Shown here piece by piece: positions 1 to 6,876 of a stretch of DNA of 15,684 bases; position 1 is the first letter of the stretch, and each line of letters opens with the position of its first letter. The stretch is from JBNKDD01 sp050288085. Lineage in GTDB: Bacteria; Chloroflexota; Anaerolineae; Aggregatilineales; UBA3940. The stretch spans positions 1 to 15,684 of the forward strand of contig JBNKDD010000124.1 in the NCBI GenBank assembly GCA_050288085.1, read 5' to 3'. The notes under the pieces are model-generated. The model made no database searches. It was not told the origin of the DNA and saw only the letters and a program-made list of their open reading frames with translations. The position numbers and the translations under genes are program-made.

Positions 1-2
1 CG

Positions 3-1373
3 GGCCGTGAGCCGAGGTTAGGCAGCGTTCAAAAGACACTTGTTGGCCTGCCTGCTGTGGTTCGGGTGCGGATGGCTGAAACGCTGGCCCGCGCAGGTAA
101 CCCGGCAGCCCTGCAGTTTTTACGGGAAGCCCTTTTAGAGGGTGACGCGCAAGTTATCCAGGCCGCCGCCCGAACTTTGGGCCAACTCAAAGATCCACAG
201 GCGTTGGATGCGTTGGCGGAGGTGATCGGAAATACTAATTTAGAAGCACTGGCCCGGATTGAAGCTATGAAAGCAGTGGGCCAGATCGGGGAGCGGCGGG
301 GGCTGTCGATATTGCTCGACGCGGAAAATGATCCCGACCCCACCATGCGTGAAGCTCGCGTCAGGGCATTGGGTAACCTCGGTGCCCGTCTCGAAGATGA
401 GAATCCTCAACTGCGTACTCATGTCCTGGATGCGCTGCAAGCTGCCTTTGATGATGATGATCCGACCGTCCGCGAGGTGAGTGTGGTGATGGTCAGTTGG
501 GTGGGCGGTGAGGAGTCTCGTGCTATATTGTATCGTGCGCTAACCAGCCCTCATCGGGATGTCGTGCTTATAGCTGTACGGTTGCTCCCTCTCGAAAATG
601 AGGCCCAGAGTCAACAGACTTATTTACAGAATCTAAGGCGTTATCGAAGCGCTTTGCGACAGGCTTATCAACTGGCAAGCTGGCTGGTAAGACATTCCCA
701 TCGCCCAACATTATTAGAGACGAATCTTATCGGCCTTACGATTGGAACGATAACTTATGTGATCACGTGGACAGATTTGATCACTGGCAACTATCTTGAA
801 GGAGCCGAAAAACAGCTTGTCCTGGGATTAGCAATAGTTGCGATGATAATTGTATCTCCACTCGTTGTATATCTGCCTACTATTAGGGTGACTGACCAAA
901 ATCGACATAATGAGCAGATTGCGGTCATGCGGATAACAGACCTTAACAAAAGTGTACTTTTTGTCAGTTATGTGATGGCCGGTCTATATCAGTCTCGCCT
1001 ATGGTTTGCTCTAATGATAGGTGTGGTTCCTTCATGGCCTGCCTTGGGTATCTTTAAGGGAGGCGTCTCTTCGAACAGACATCCAGTATTCGCAATAGCT
1101 GCGTGGTTCTCTTTATGTATTTTTGTAGTGGTACTGAGTGTCATATATACACTTGCTCCTGGCCGGGTATCCTCACGCCGTGGAGGTGATTTCTTTTTGA
1201 TCCTGGCAATCATTGGCAGTCTGATCATAGGATTCTCCTGGTTCGGATTTACCGCTCTTGTGAATTGGGCATCTTCTACAACTGTCGGAGCCCTGGTTCT
1301 TGTATCGGTTTGCCTGTTGATTGCTGTCGCTGTGGCTATTTACCTGTTTAACAGGTTTAAACGCTGGTCTTGA
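3..1373 (+). CDS. HEAT-repeat protein with C-terminal multi-pass membrane domain, 5'-truncated by the window edge
   Basis: The reading frame is open to the left edge, and the codons before the GTG at 57 still read like a HEAT helix, so the true start is probably outside the window. Counting from that GTG, residues 1-180 are paired amphipathic helices of HEAT/PBS-lyase type (for example VIQAAARTLGQLKDPQALDA and MREARVRALGNLGA). Residues about 190-215 form a basic linker. From about 218 to 431 there are around six hydrophobic segments, and the chain ends in a basic tail (NRFKRWS). HEAT repeats are protein-binding scaffolds, so a membrane-attached adaptor is a reasonable inference, but the partner is unknown and a domain upstream of the window could change the picture. 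The membrane half is visibly more AT-rich than the HEAT half, perhaps reflecting hydrophobic codons or an old fusion. The small membrane gene follows 17 bases after the stop. Confidence 0.8.
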   Translation, partial: GREPRLGSVQKTLVGLPAVVRVRMAETLARAGNPAALQFLREALLEGDAQVIQAAARTLGQLKDPQALDALAEVIGNTNLEALARIEAMKAVGQIGERRGLSILLDAENDPDPTMREARVRALGNLGARLEDENPQLRTHVLDALQAAFDDDDPTVREVSVVMVSWVGGEESRAILYRALTSPHRDVVLIAVRLLPLENEAQSQQTYLQNLRRYRSALRQAYQLASWLVRHSHRPTLLETNLIGLTIGTITYVITWTDLITGNYLEGAEKQLVLGLAIVAMIIVSPLVVYLPTIRVTDQNRHNEQIAVMRITDLNKSVLFVSYVMAGLYQSRLWFALMIGVVPSWPALGIFKGGVSSNRHPVFAIAAWFSLCIFVVVLSVIYTLAPGRVSSRRGGDFFLILAIIGSLIIGFSWFGFTALVNWASSTTVGALVLVSVCLLIAVAVAIYLFNRFKRWS

Positions 1374-1390
1374 TTGGTTTGGAGGCGGGC

Positions 1391-1612
1391 ATGTTGGGTA
1401 CAGGTTTCACCTTGGTGGTGGTGCTGGCAGCGCTGATGCTGGTTAGTGGGATCGCCCTGATCGTGGTATCGCACCGCCTGAAGCCGGAATCACGCGAGCC
1501 GCGCCGACGCTACATACTCAGCCGGGCGTTATTGATCGTGGGGGTTGGCATTCTGCTTGTCGGGGGGATTCTGGCCTGCGATGTAGCCGTCGCCCTGGTT
1601 CGAATCGGGTGA
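1391..1612 (+). CDS. Small two-helix membrane protein, function unknown
   Basis: This 73-residue protein has two hydrophobic segments (about residues 5-27 and 49-69) separated by a short, strongly charged loop (HRLKPESREPRRR). By the positive-inside rule the loop should be cytoplasmic, giving a hairpin with both ends outside. I chose the ATG at 1391 because GGAGG lies at 1381-1385, an ideal distance upstream. A TTG at 1370 in the same frame overlaps the preceding stop codon and would add seven residues. The close spacing indicates co-transcription with the HEAT-repeat membrane protein, and a role as accessory subunit of that protein is possible but unproven. I recognise no family. Confidence 0.65.
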   Translation: MLGTGFTLVVVLAALMLVSGIALIVVSHRLKPESREPRRRYILSRALLIVGVGILLVGGILACDVAVALVRIG

Positions 1613-1644
1613 CAGTTCAGCGCGAATTATCCCCGGCGGCGAAT

Positions 1645-1688
1645 TCATAAAATATTCAGATCTCAAAATCCCAGGTGTCATAAAATAT
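1645..1688. repeat. Pair of 11-bp direct repeats TCATAAAATAT upstream of the 144-aa gene
   Basis: TCATAAAATAT occurs at 1645-1655 and again at 1678-1688, starts 33 bp apart (about three helical turns), ending 3 bases before the ATG at 1692. Each contains TAAAAT, a fair -10 hexamer, but I find no convincing -35. They could be operator half-sites, a promoter, or chance in an AT-rich patch. Confidence 0.3.
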
Positions 1689-1691
1689 GTT

Positions 1692-2126
1692 ATGAAAGCA
1701 TATAGGATAAAATGGAGCACACCAATGGGATCATTTGAAGTAGAAGTGCTGCATGGGGAGCCAATAGTTATCGCGCGATTTTGGGCGGATTACAGAATGA
1801 GCACGGATTTCTCCAAGAGTAGGGCGGAGATTGGAAAAGTCTTTGCCGAACAATCCGAGCCATTCTATTACATCTTGAATCTCTCAGCGTCGAAGTTTGA
1901 TTTCGGCCAGATGATCACGCGTCTGGCTGCACTGACTGATGCAAAAACTGGCCCATACCGCCACCCCTTATTGAAAGAAATCATCTTCGTGGCGGAGTCT
2001 GAACTGGGCATGATGGCGTCTGATGCCGTTCAACAGGATCAGTATGGCGCGGTTCAAAGTAAGCTGTGTAATACGGAAGCCGAAGCTATCGAATATGTGC
2101 GAGCTCTGGTCGGCCAGTTAAGCTGA
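1692..2126 (+). CDS. 144-aa soluble protein, possibly STAS/SpoIIAA-like
   Basis: A soluble alpha/beta protein with no signal peptide or membrane segment. It opens with a beta-rich part (YRIKWSTPMGSFEVEVLHGEPIVIARF). A helix-strand-helix core follows (FYYILNLSASKFDFGQMITRLAAL), then a strand (KEIIFVAE) and a final pattern of strand plus TEAEAIEYVRALV. That ending resembles the last strand and helix of STAS/SpoIIAA-like domains (a strand, then T/D-EEA-aYL), which is the only basis for the suggestion. No phosphorylatable serine could be assigned. The ATG at 1692 has no good Shine-Dalgarno sequence, but no better in-frame start is visible. The gene lies 79 bases after the small membrane protein in an AT-rich context and converges with the 605-aa gene on the other strand. 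Confidence 0.7.
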   Translation: MKAYRIKWSTPMGSFEVEVLHGEPIVIARFWADYRMSTDFSKSRAEIGKVFAEQSEPFYYILNLSASKFDFGQMITRLAALTDAKTGPYRHPLLKEIIFVAESELGMMASDAVQQDQYGAVQSKLCNTEAEAIEYVRALVGQLS

Positions 2127-2198
2127 TAGCCTGTATCAGGTAAAGAAGGCTGGTGAGCTACCGGCCCCCCAGGTGATGCTTCGGAAGATGTAATATGC

Positions 2199-4016
2199 TT
2201 ACCGGCCCGCGATCAGGCTGCGGTGGAAACGAACTCGCATTTCGGGCTGTGCCTCGATATTCCCCAGCAGGGCATCGGAATCCATCACAACCGGCCAGTA
2301 GAGTTCCGGGATTTCGGTGTCGCGCAGCGTTCGCGGTATGATGCCCTGGAAGGAGATCATTGTCACGCCGCGGGCTTTCACCTCCACCGGTTCCCCATTG
2401 TCGGTGTATTGAAATACCTGCTCAACCAGCGCCGGGACGGTCATCCAGTTCATCCACAGATTGGGTTTATCGTCCTCCTGCTCGATGGAGTAAATCCCCG
2501 CTGTTTTGGGTTCACAGGCCAGGTCAAATGGGGCCAGCTGGTCGAAGGCCGGAAACCAGGGCCGGACCGGATCAGGCGAGGAGACTATATCGTGCAGCAC
2601 CGGTAGAGCCTTGAGGAGTGGGTCTACGTTGCCCATATCGACGTTAGAGCCGGTGACCTCTCCAAGCTCCTTGACCACCTGCCGCATCATCTGGAGGGCT
2701 TCCGCCAGTGTGTTGATCAAAACCGAGTTGATCCGCGAGTCGATGTGTAAGCCGGGCCGCACGTCGGGGGTGTCACCGCCAAACTGCCGGTGTGAGATGG
2801 TGCGCACCGGTTCGGCATGGCTCAGGCCGCCTATTGCCACCGCCATGAAATCTACCAGATCACGGGTATCCGGGGCCTCCCGGTTGGCAAAGGTATCTTC
2901 ACAGGCGACCAACAGCCGGTCAAGGAAGGATGCCCCGCTCGGCCCACCGATCATCCCCCAGGTGTAACGCGTCCCCAGCACCAGCCGGTCAGCCCGCATC
3001 AATTGTCCAAAGGTTGACGCGGTGTAATCCTGCCGGTTGGGTAGTTCGTACTGCCGGATTCTATCGGCGACACGGGTTAACAGGTTGGTCTGGGCTGGCA
3101 GCAGGCTGCGCCCCAACCCGACCGAGTCAAGCTGGATCAGCGGGAGGTCGTACTCTGCGGCATAAATTGCTGCCGATTCACGGCCCAGATCCATATATCC
3201 ATTCAGATAATCCAGGGCGCTGGGTGCGTTCGCGGCCCCGGTTAACAGGAGATAGAACTGGCCGAAAGCCTTCAGCAAGGCATGCAGGTCGCTGTCTTCC
3301 TTCAGGGTAGTATACAGGATATCCCAGGCATCGTGGTCATCGATCACCAGATGGGGCTTCGATTCGACGAAGTTATCGACCAGGGCAATATTGTCACGGA
3401 TATGGGATAGGGCATACTTGGCCCGGCAGAAACGGCGCATCAGGTCACTGCGCTGATAGCTGCCGCAGGGCATGGTCGTCTTATCTTCGTATAGTCCTTG
3501 CAGCCGCCGGGAAACCGCATCACGCACCCGGATGGGCACGCGTTGGATGTATTGGTTAAAGGATCGGCGCTCAAAAGCGCCCTGGCCGGGGTCGGGCGTG
3601 GTGATCTGCCACAACCCGGCTACCGTAAAAGCGAATTCGGCGGCGGCGCTGTATCCGGGCTTCATGTCTTCCTCAGCCCAGCGATGGCCCTGAGCGGCCA
3701 GCCGCTCGACCAGCCCGGCCAGCGTCAGGACGGCGGATTGTTCCTCCGCCTTGCGCATGACGGTTTCTGCGGCCAACGAGACGGCGCTGAACAGGTGCCC
3801 GCGCGTAATAAAGGCGTTGCGATGCTGGGGCGTATCGGCTAACCAGCGGGGCAGCCTCCCGACCGCCTTCCAGGAGTCACCAAAGAACAGGCGGGGAGGC
3901 AGCAAGCCGAGCAGCGACCAACCATCAGGCGCGGGGAATTGGGTCAATGCTAATGTGGCCGCTTCTATTTCAGCGAGGGCTTCAGGGGATAAGTTGATAT
4001 CGTCAAATATGCTCAT
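2199..4016 (-). CDS. Conserved-looking 605-aa protein of unknown function
   Basis: I do not recognise this protein. The predicted chain is 605 residues, mostly helical, with no signal peptide or transmembrane segment, so it is probably cytoplasmic. It has many acidic and aromatic positions. The N-terminal 60 residues are proline- and aromatic-rich (LGLLPPRLFFGDSW). The middle (about 150-300) is made of long helices with charged faces. Around 350-370 lies a glycine-rich stretch (TWGMIGGPSGASF). The last 130 residues look more beta-rich. No NTPase P-loop, metal-binding cluster or protease motif stands out. The ATG at 4016 has only a weak AGGT upstream. It follows the glycoside-hydrolase-like gene after 121 bases containing a hairpin, so it may be the last gene of that operon, possibly at lower expression. 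Coding character is good throughout, with consistent codon use and no frameshift. Confidence 0.75.
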   Translation of the reverse strand: MSIFDDINLSPEALAEIEAATLALTQFPAPDGWSLLGLLPPRLFFGDSWKAVGRLPRWLADTPQHRNAFITRGHLFSAVSLAAETVMRKAEEQSAVLTLAGLVERLAAQGHRWAEEDMKPGYSAAAEFAFTVAGLWQITTPDPGQGAFERRSFNQYIQRVPIRVRDAVSRRLQGLYEDKTTMPCGSYQRSDLMRRFCRAKYALSHIRDNIALVDNFVESKPHLVIDDHDAWDILYTTLKEDSDLHALLKAFGQFYLLLTGAANAPSALDYLNGYMDLGRESAAIYAAEYDLPLIQLDSVGLGRSLLPAQTNLLTRVADRIRQYELPNRQDYTASTFGQLMRADRLVLGTRYTWGMIGGPSGASFLDRLLVACEDTFANREAPDTRDLVDFMAVAIGGLSHAEPVRTISHRQFGGDTPDVRPGLHIDSRINSVLINTLAEALQMMRQVVKELGEVTGSNVDMGNVDPLLKALPVLHDIVSSPDPVRPWFPAFDQLAPFDLACEPKTAGIYSIEQEDDKPNLWMNWMTVPALVEQVFQYTDNGEPVEVKARGVTMISFQGIIPRTLRDTEIPELYWPVVMDSDALLGNIEAQPEMRVRFHRSLIAGR

Positions 4017-4070
4017 GCGCTACCTGGTCTGTTTGGCCTCACCCGTGGGGACAACAGAATGTTAAGAATA

Positions 4071-4100
4071 TACCGGGGCGCAGCATGCCGCGCCCCTACC
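4071..4100. repeat. Palindromic intergenic repeat, copy A
   Basis: GGGGCGC at 4075-4081 and GCGCCCC at 4090-4096 form a 7-bp GC stem around an eight-base centre that contains the self-complementary GCATGC. Read on the minus strand it begins GGTAGGGGCGC, matching the arm consensus GTAGGGG of the copies at 9693-9721 and 12059-12103. No T tract follows on either strand, so it is not a typical intrinsic terminator. It lies between two minus-strand genes. Confidence 0.7.
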
Positions 4101-4137
4101 GCTGTATTATTTCACAGGGAGGACTGAAGAGTCACAA

Positions 4138-5649
4138 TTATCCAAACCGCTTCTGGTAAGTTGCCCTTCTATCGAGTTCTTCCTTCATCTCTGCCAGCGA
4201 GTCGAACACGACCGGGTCATAAAACACGTTGGACCAGGTATCCCGAACCCGCTCGTTGAGGTAGGAAATCGTATCCTTGCGGGCCAGCACGGTGATCGCG
4301 AGACTCTTGTTGCCGGGAATCTGTTCGATCAAATCCCAGTCTGTCATGACGGTTGGTCTGAAGGTCTGCCAGTAGCGCTGCGCTGCCAGGAAAAACCAAT
4401 CAGCCTGCAAACCGGGCGCAAGTACCAGCCAATGCTGATCCGGGTCGCCGGAAACCGGCCCCGGCCCGGTGGGGGTCGGAGTCGCTGCCGGTTCTTCCGG
4501 TAGTTCGGGAACTGTCTCGGATACCACTCCGCCGCCGGTATCGATGGAGGGTACTTCTTTGAGCAGAGGTTCTTCCTGCATCATCAACAGGGTGGCATCG
4601 GTCAGCCCTTGAATATCGAAGTAGTCCGACTCGTTCCACAGGGTAACTCCCCAGAACCAGGGCGGCCCCTTCTCGACGATCCACTTCCACATTGCCATCG
4701 TTGCCTGGGCATGACTTTCGTGGCTGTATGGAGGATAGCGGGTATCAATTGGCAAAGGGTCTTCGCCCTTCTTGGGGATTGTCCAGATGCCGCCCTCCGT
4801 GCCGACTACCGGAACCGGCCCGGCGTCAAAATACCGGCTTAACAATTCCTGGAACGACTGCCCGCTGGCGATCAACCCGTTCGGATCGCCGTAGGGAGTC
4901 AGCTCTGTCCCGCCGAAAACGGTTCGACCGGGATCATGGGATTGTTGCAGCGGGTCGTAGGGATATTCAAAGTGCCAGCCGGGTCCCTGCCAATCTTCCT
5001 GATAATAAGGCCGTCCGACATGCGCCGGGCCGCCGGGTGGTTCCTGGTAGAAATGGTTGGCGATATAAGGATGGGTCGCACACCACAGGCCGTTTGCGAT
5101 CACCTTGCGGAAGCGGGTGTTGTATTTATCCTTGAGGTATCTCAGGAAAGCATCCTGCCAGAAGACCGTCGCATGGCGATGATCGGCGCTGTCCGATAGG
5201 GCCGGGAAACCGGGATACCCCCCCAGATCGACCACTTTCTCCGCCCACTCGATCCAGTTATCCATCATCGGCGCGATCACTTCATCGACGTTCGCCCAAT
5301 CGACATACACGGATACGCCTGTCCCGGCACGGGGCCATTCACCTTCCAGGTTGGGTTCGTTATACAACTCAAACCAGTAGCAGCCGTTGTTGACGTAATC
5401 TTTGTAATTTTCATACCACACATCCGGCGGCTTGAGCGCGCCCATATTCTCCCGGAAAATGCGGATAATCGTCATGCAGTTGTTGGCGGCCAGCCCACTG
5501 GCTGCCGGGGCATATTCGTTGCCCCCGGCTACAAATTTGGCCCAGCCCATGTGAGTATCTATCCAGCGCTCTATTTCAAATGGACGGAATACGCCGACGT
5601 TGTGCAGTCCTCGTGGGTTTTTGAACCATTTATAATCGCGGAAATTCAT
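4138..5649 (-). CDS. Glycoside-hydrolase-like TIM-barrel protein with C-terminal 98-aa repeat domain
   Basis: This 503-residue protein has three parts. Residues about 1-370 look like a clan GH-A type TIM barrel: FELYNEPN places the candidate acid/base Glu98 after Asn97, as in the NEP motif after strand 4. GTEGG gives a candidate nucleophile Glu285 on strand 7, and WFWGVTLWNESD fits strand 8. Residues about 371-404 are a Pro/Thr/Glu-rich linker. Residues 406-503 repeat almost the whole of the 105-aa protein encoded just upstream (42 of 98 identical, ungapped). Hydrolysis of a beta-linked glycan is the family-based expectation; the substrate is unknown. No signal peptide is visible although the linker is of a kind common in secreted enzymes, so location is open. 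The ATG at 5649 lies 9 bases after the upstream stop, with GGGTGA as ribosome site overlapping that stop, which implies translational coupling. Confidence 0.8.
   Translation of the reverse strand: MNFRDYKWFKNPRGLHNVGVFRPFEIERWIDTHMGWAKFVAGGNEYAPAASGLAANNCMTIIRIFRENMGALKPPDVWYENYKDYVNNGCYWFELYNEPNLEGEWPRAGTGVSVYVDWANVDEVIAPMMDNWIEWAEKVVDLGGYPGFPALSDSADHRHATVFWQDAFLRYLKDKYNTRFRKVIANGLWCATHPYIANHFYQEPPGGPAHVGRPYYQEDWQGPGWHFEYPYDPLQQSHDPGRTVFGGTELTPYGDPNGLIASGQSFQELLSRYFDAGPVPVVGTEGGIWTIPKKGEDPLPIDTRYPPYSHESHAQATMAMWKWIVEKGPPWFWGVTLWNESDYFDIQGLTDATLLMMQEEPLLKEVPSIDTGGGVVSETVPELPEEPAATPTPTGPGPVSGDPDQHWLVLAPGLQADWFFLAAQRYWQTFRPTVMTDWDLIEQIPGNKSLAITVLARKDTISYLNERVRDTWSNVFYDPVVFDSLAEMKEELDRRATYQKRFG
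4141..4434 (-). other. Shared C-terminal domain (residues 406-503), fused copy
   Basis: This segment aligns without gaps to residues 8-105 of the neighbouring 105-aa protein. Common landmarks in order are LAPGLQ, WFF-AA, W--L(I), AIT-LAR-DT, a D-VV motif, and a terminal FG. Three hydrophobic stretches alternate with helices, suggesting a small alpha/beta fold. I know of no name for it. Confidence 0.75.
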
Positions 5650-5658
5650 TGTTTTTTA

Positions 5659-5976
5659 TCACCCAAATGGCAGGCCCGATTCGGCACGGGCATTGAGGAT
5701 CGATTCCATGAGTGGCAGATCGTTGACCACAACCATATCAATAAACAGCCCTTCGCGTAGGGCCTCGATTTGTTCTTTGGTATAGGCCGCTGTGTCAGGC
5801 CGGGCCAGCAGTGTGATAGCAATTGTCGCTTCGGCGGGCAGATATTGGATCAGCTCCCAGTTATCGGCGACAATCGGCTGGTAACGCTGCCAGAATTGGC
5901 GGGCGGCCTGGAAAAACCATGCGCTTTGTAATCCAGGTGCCAGGATCAAAAAATGATAGTCATACCCTTCAGCCAC
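5659..5976 (-). CDS. Stand-alone 105-aa domain protein, paralogous to the C terminus of the neighbouring barrel protein
   Basis: A single-domain protein (105 residues) in which residues 8-105 match residues 406-503 of the downstream 503-aa protein, 42 of 98 identical with no gap. The likely order is strand (HFLILAP), long helix with WFFQAARQFW, strand (TIAITLLAR), helix, strand (DMVVVND), helix. There is no signal peptide or membrane segment. The start is GTG at 5976, supported by AGGAG nine bases upstream. It is first in an operon with a good promoter at 6021-6049 and is coupled to the barrel gene. The role is unknown; a ligand- or partner-binding module that can act free or tethered to the barrel is an inference from this arrangement only. 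Domain duplication followed by fusion, or loss of a barrel, would explain the pair. Confidence 0.8.
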   Translation of the reverse strand: MAEGYDYHFLILAPGLQSAWFFQAARQFWQRYQPIVADNWELIQYLPAEATIAITLLARPDTAAYTKEQIEALREGLFIDMVVVNDLPLMESILNARAESGLPFG

Positions 5977-6020
5977 AATTAGATTCTCCTAATAAGCCTG
6001 ATGTCGATGCTTCCCGCTTC

Positions 6021-6049
6021 ATCATATCATCGGGAGCGCCTGATGGCAA
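6021..6049 (-). promoter_or_regulatory. Sigma-70-type promoter of the 105-aa / barrel operon
   Basis: On the minus strand TTGCCA (6049-6044) and TATGAT (6026-6021) are separated by exactly 17 bases; both hexamers match the consensus at five of six positions. Transcription would begin near 6014, giving a leader of about 38 bases before the GTG at 5976 that includes the AGGAG ribosome site. Confidence 0.65.
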
Positions 6050-6165
6050 TTTAATCCCGCCCCAAAACGCATAAAAACAGGTGGCTTGTCATGGTGTTTG
6101 CCGCACCAAAGATTTGTTATGCTATAGATGTTTGCCGATAATATCGACCATTGGGCGGGGTGGAA

Positions 6166-6876
6166 ATGAAATCGAATCACTTCAAACATAAGCGGCTGCT
6201 CATTGCATTTGGTGTTGTTCTTGCTTGCTTGCTGCTATCCTGGGGAATTGCCTATTCTTTCCATGTAAAGGACAATCCCAACTGCCCGCCGATACATATT
6301 AACAAGCAAGCTTCTGTTTCCTCCTCATCCTCACAGATTGAGTCCGCCTATACATGGCAATCGTTTGGCGAGGCCCGGCTGTATATGGGGCGCGGTGAAA
6401 TAGAGGCCATTGACCTTTCTCCGGATGGCACAAAGCTGGTTGTTGGCAGTTCCATCGGGATTGAAGCTTTTGACCCGGCGACGGCTGACAGACTATGGCA
6501 TACTGCTTCGGTTAAGGTTGACGATATTCTACGTTTTAGTCCGACCGGAGAATATATTGCTGTCCACGGATTCGCCCGTATCACCCTCCTGGATGCCCGT
6601 GACGGCACACGGTTGGTTGCATTTGCACAACCTGAGTGGGAATGTGACATCACCCGCCCTCATTGGTCACCCAGCGGCGAGGAATTAATATTTGGAGGGG
6701 GGCGAAAAGTCTACATCTGGGATGTAAAACCGGGCAGATCACGGACACCATACGGTTTTGGCGAACCGTCACAGCCGTGTTATTTTCTCCCGGTGGAGAA
6801 AGAATTGCTGTTGGATTTAATGGTGGGCGGGTTGCAGTATACGACCTTCAAGCAGGCAAAACCATCATCAGGTTGA
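6166..6876 (+). CDS. Membrane-anchored WD40-type protein, 5' part (frameshifted gene)
   Basis: This is the N-terminal part of a beta-propeller protein broken by a one-base shift at 6726-6729. The ATG at 6166 is chosen over an in-frame TTG at 6151 because a GGGGTGG tract lies directly upstream. Residues about 10-32 are a hydrophobic anchor after a basic start (HKRLLIAFGVVLACLLLSW), so the propellers should lie outside the membrane. A short Ser-rich linker follows, then three WD40-like blades carrying the SPDG/SPTG/SPSG turn and a W/D-ending strand, the last being VYIWDVK. After codon 188 this frame runs on for 48 codons unlike a propeller before its stop, while the continuing blade pattern is in the -1 frame. 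Read across the shift, the product is about 684 residues. An assembly or sequencing error, a real inactivating deletion, or programmed slippage on AAAA are all possible. Confidence 0.75.
   Translation: MKSNHFKHKRLLIAFGVVLACLLLSWGIAYSFHVKDNPNCPPIHINKQASVSSSSSQIESAYTWQSFGEARLYMGRGEIEAIDLSPDGTKLVVGSSIGIEAFDPATADRLWHTASVKVDDILRFSPTGEYIAVHGFARITLLDARDGTRLVAFAQPEWECDITRPHWSPSGEELIFGGGRKVYIWDVKPGRSRTPYGFGEPSQPCYFLPVEKELLLDLMVGGLQYTTFKQAKPSSG
6726..6729 (+). other. Frameshift site in an AAAA run inside the WD40 gene
   Basis: Frame 1 reads gat gta aaa ccg (D-V-K-P) and then loses propeller character. Adding one A, or slipping back one base on the AAAA, gives D-V-K-T-G-Q-I-T, the usual end of one blade (WDVKTGQ) and the start of the next. 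The site lies exactly between blades 3 and 4. Confidence 0.75.

Noticed and set aside
2127..2198. Terminator between the convergent 144-aa and 605-aa genes
   Set aside because: The gap has two similar ACCGGCCC stretches in the same orientation but no inverted pair with a T tract.
2223..3842. Several plus-strand open frames of 66-153 codons opposite the 605-aa gene
   Set aside because: They overlap each other in different frames and lack ribosome sites, while the minus-strand frame is single, long and uninterrupted.
4071..4100. Copy A hairpin as an intrinsic terminator between the barrel gene and the 605-aa gene
   Set aside because: The stem is strong but no run of T follows on the minus strand, and the same arms occur in other gaps, so a dispersed repeat is the better reading.
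6080..6132. Promoter for the WD40 gene around TTTGCC and TATGCT
   Set aside because: The hexamers are only about 15 bases apart and the alternative TATAGA has no -35 at a fitting distance; too weak to list.
6217..6234. Possible lipoprotein signal (VLAC) in the WD40 protein
   Set aside because: The hydrophobic stretch continues well past the cysteine and the -2 residue is a poor lipobox fit, so an uncleaved membrane anchor is more likely.
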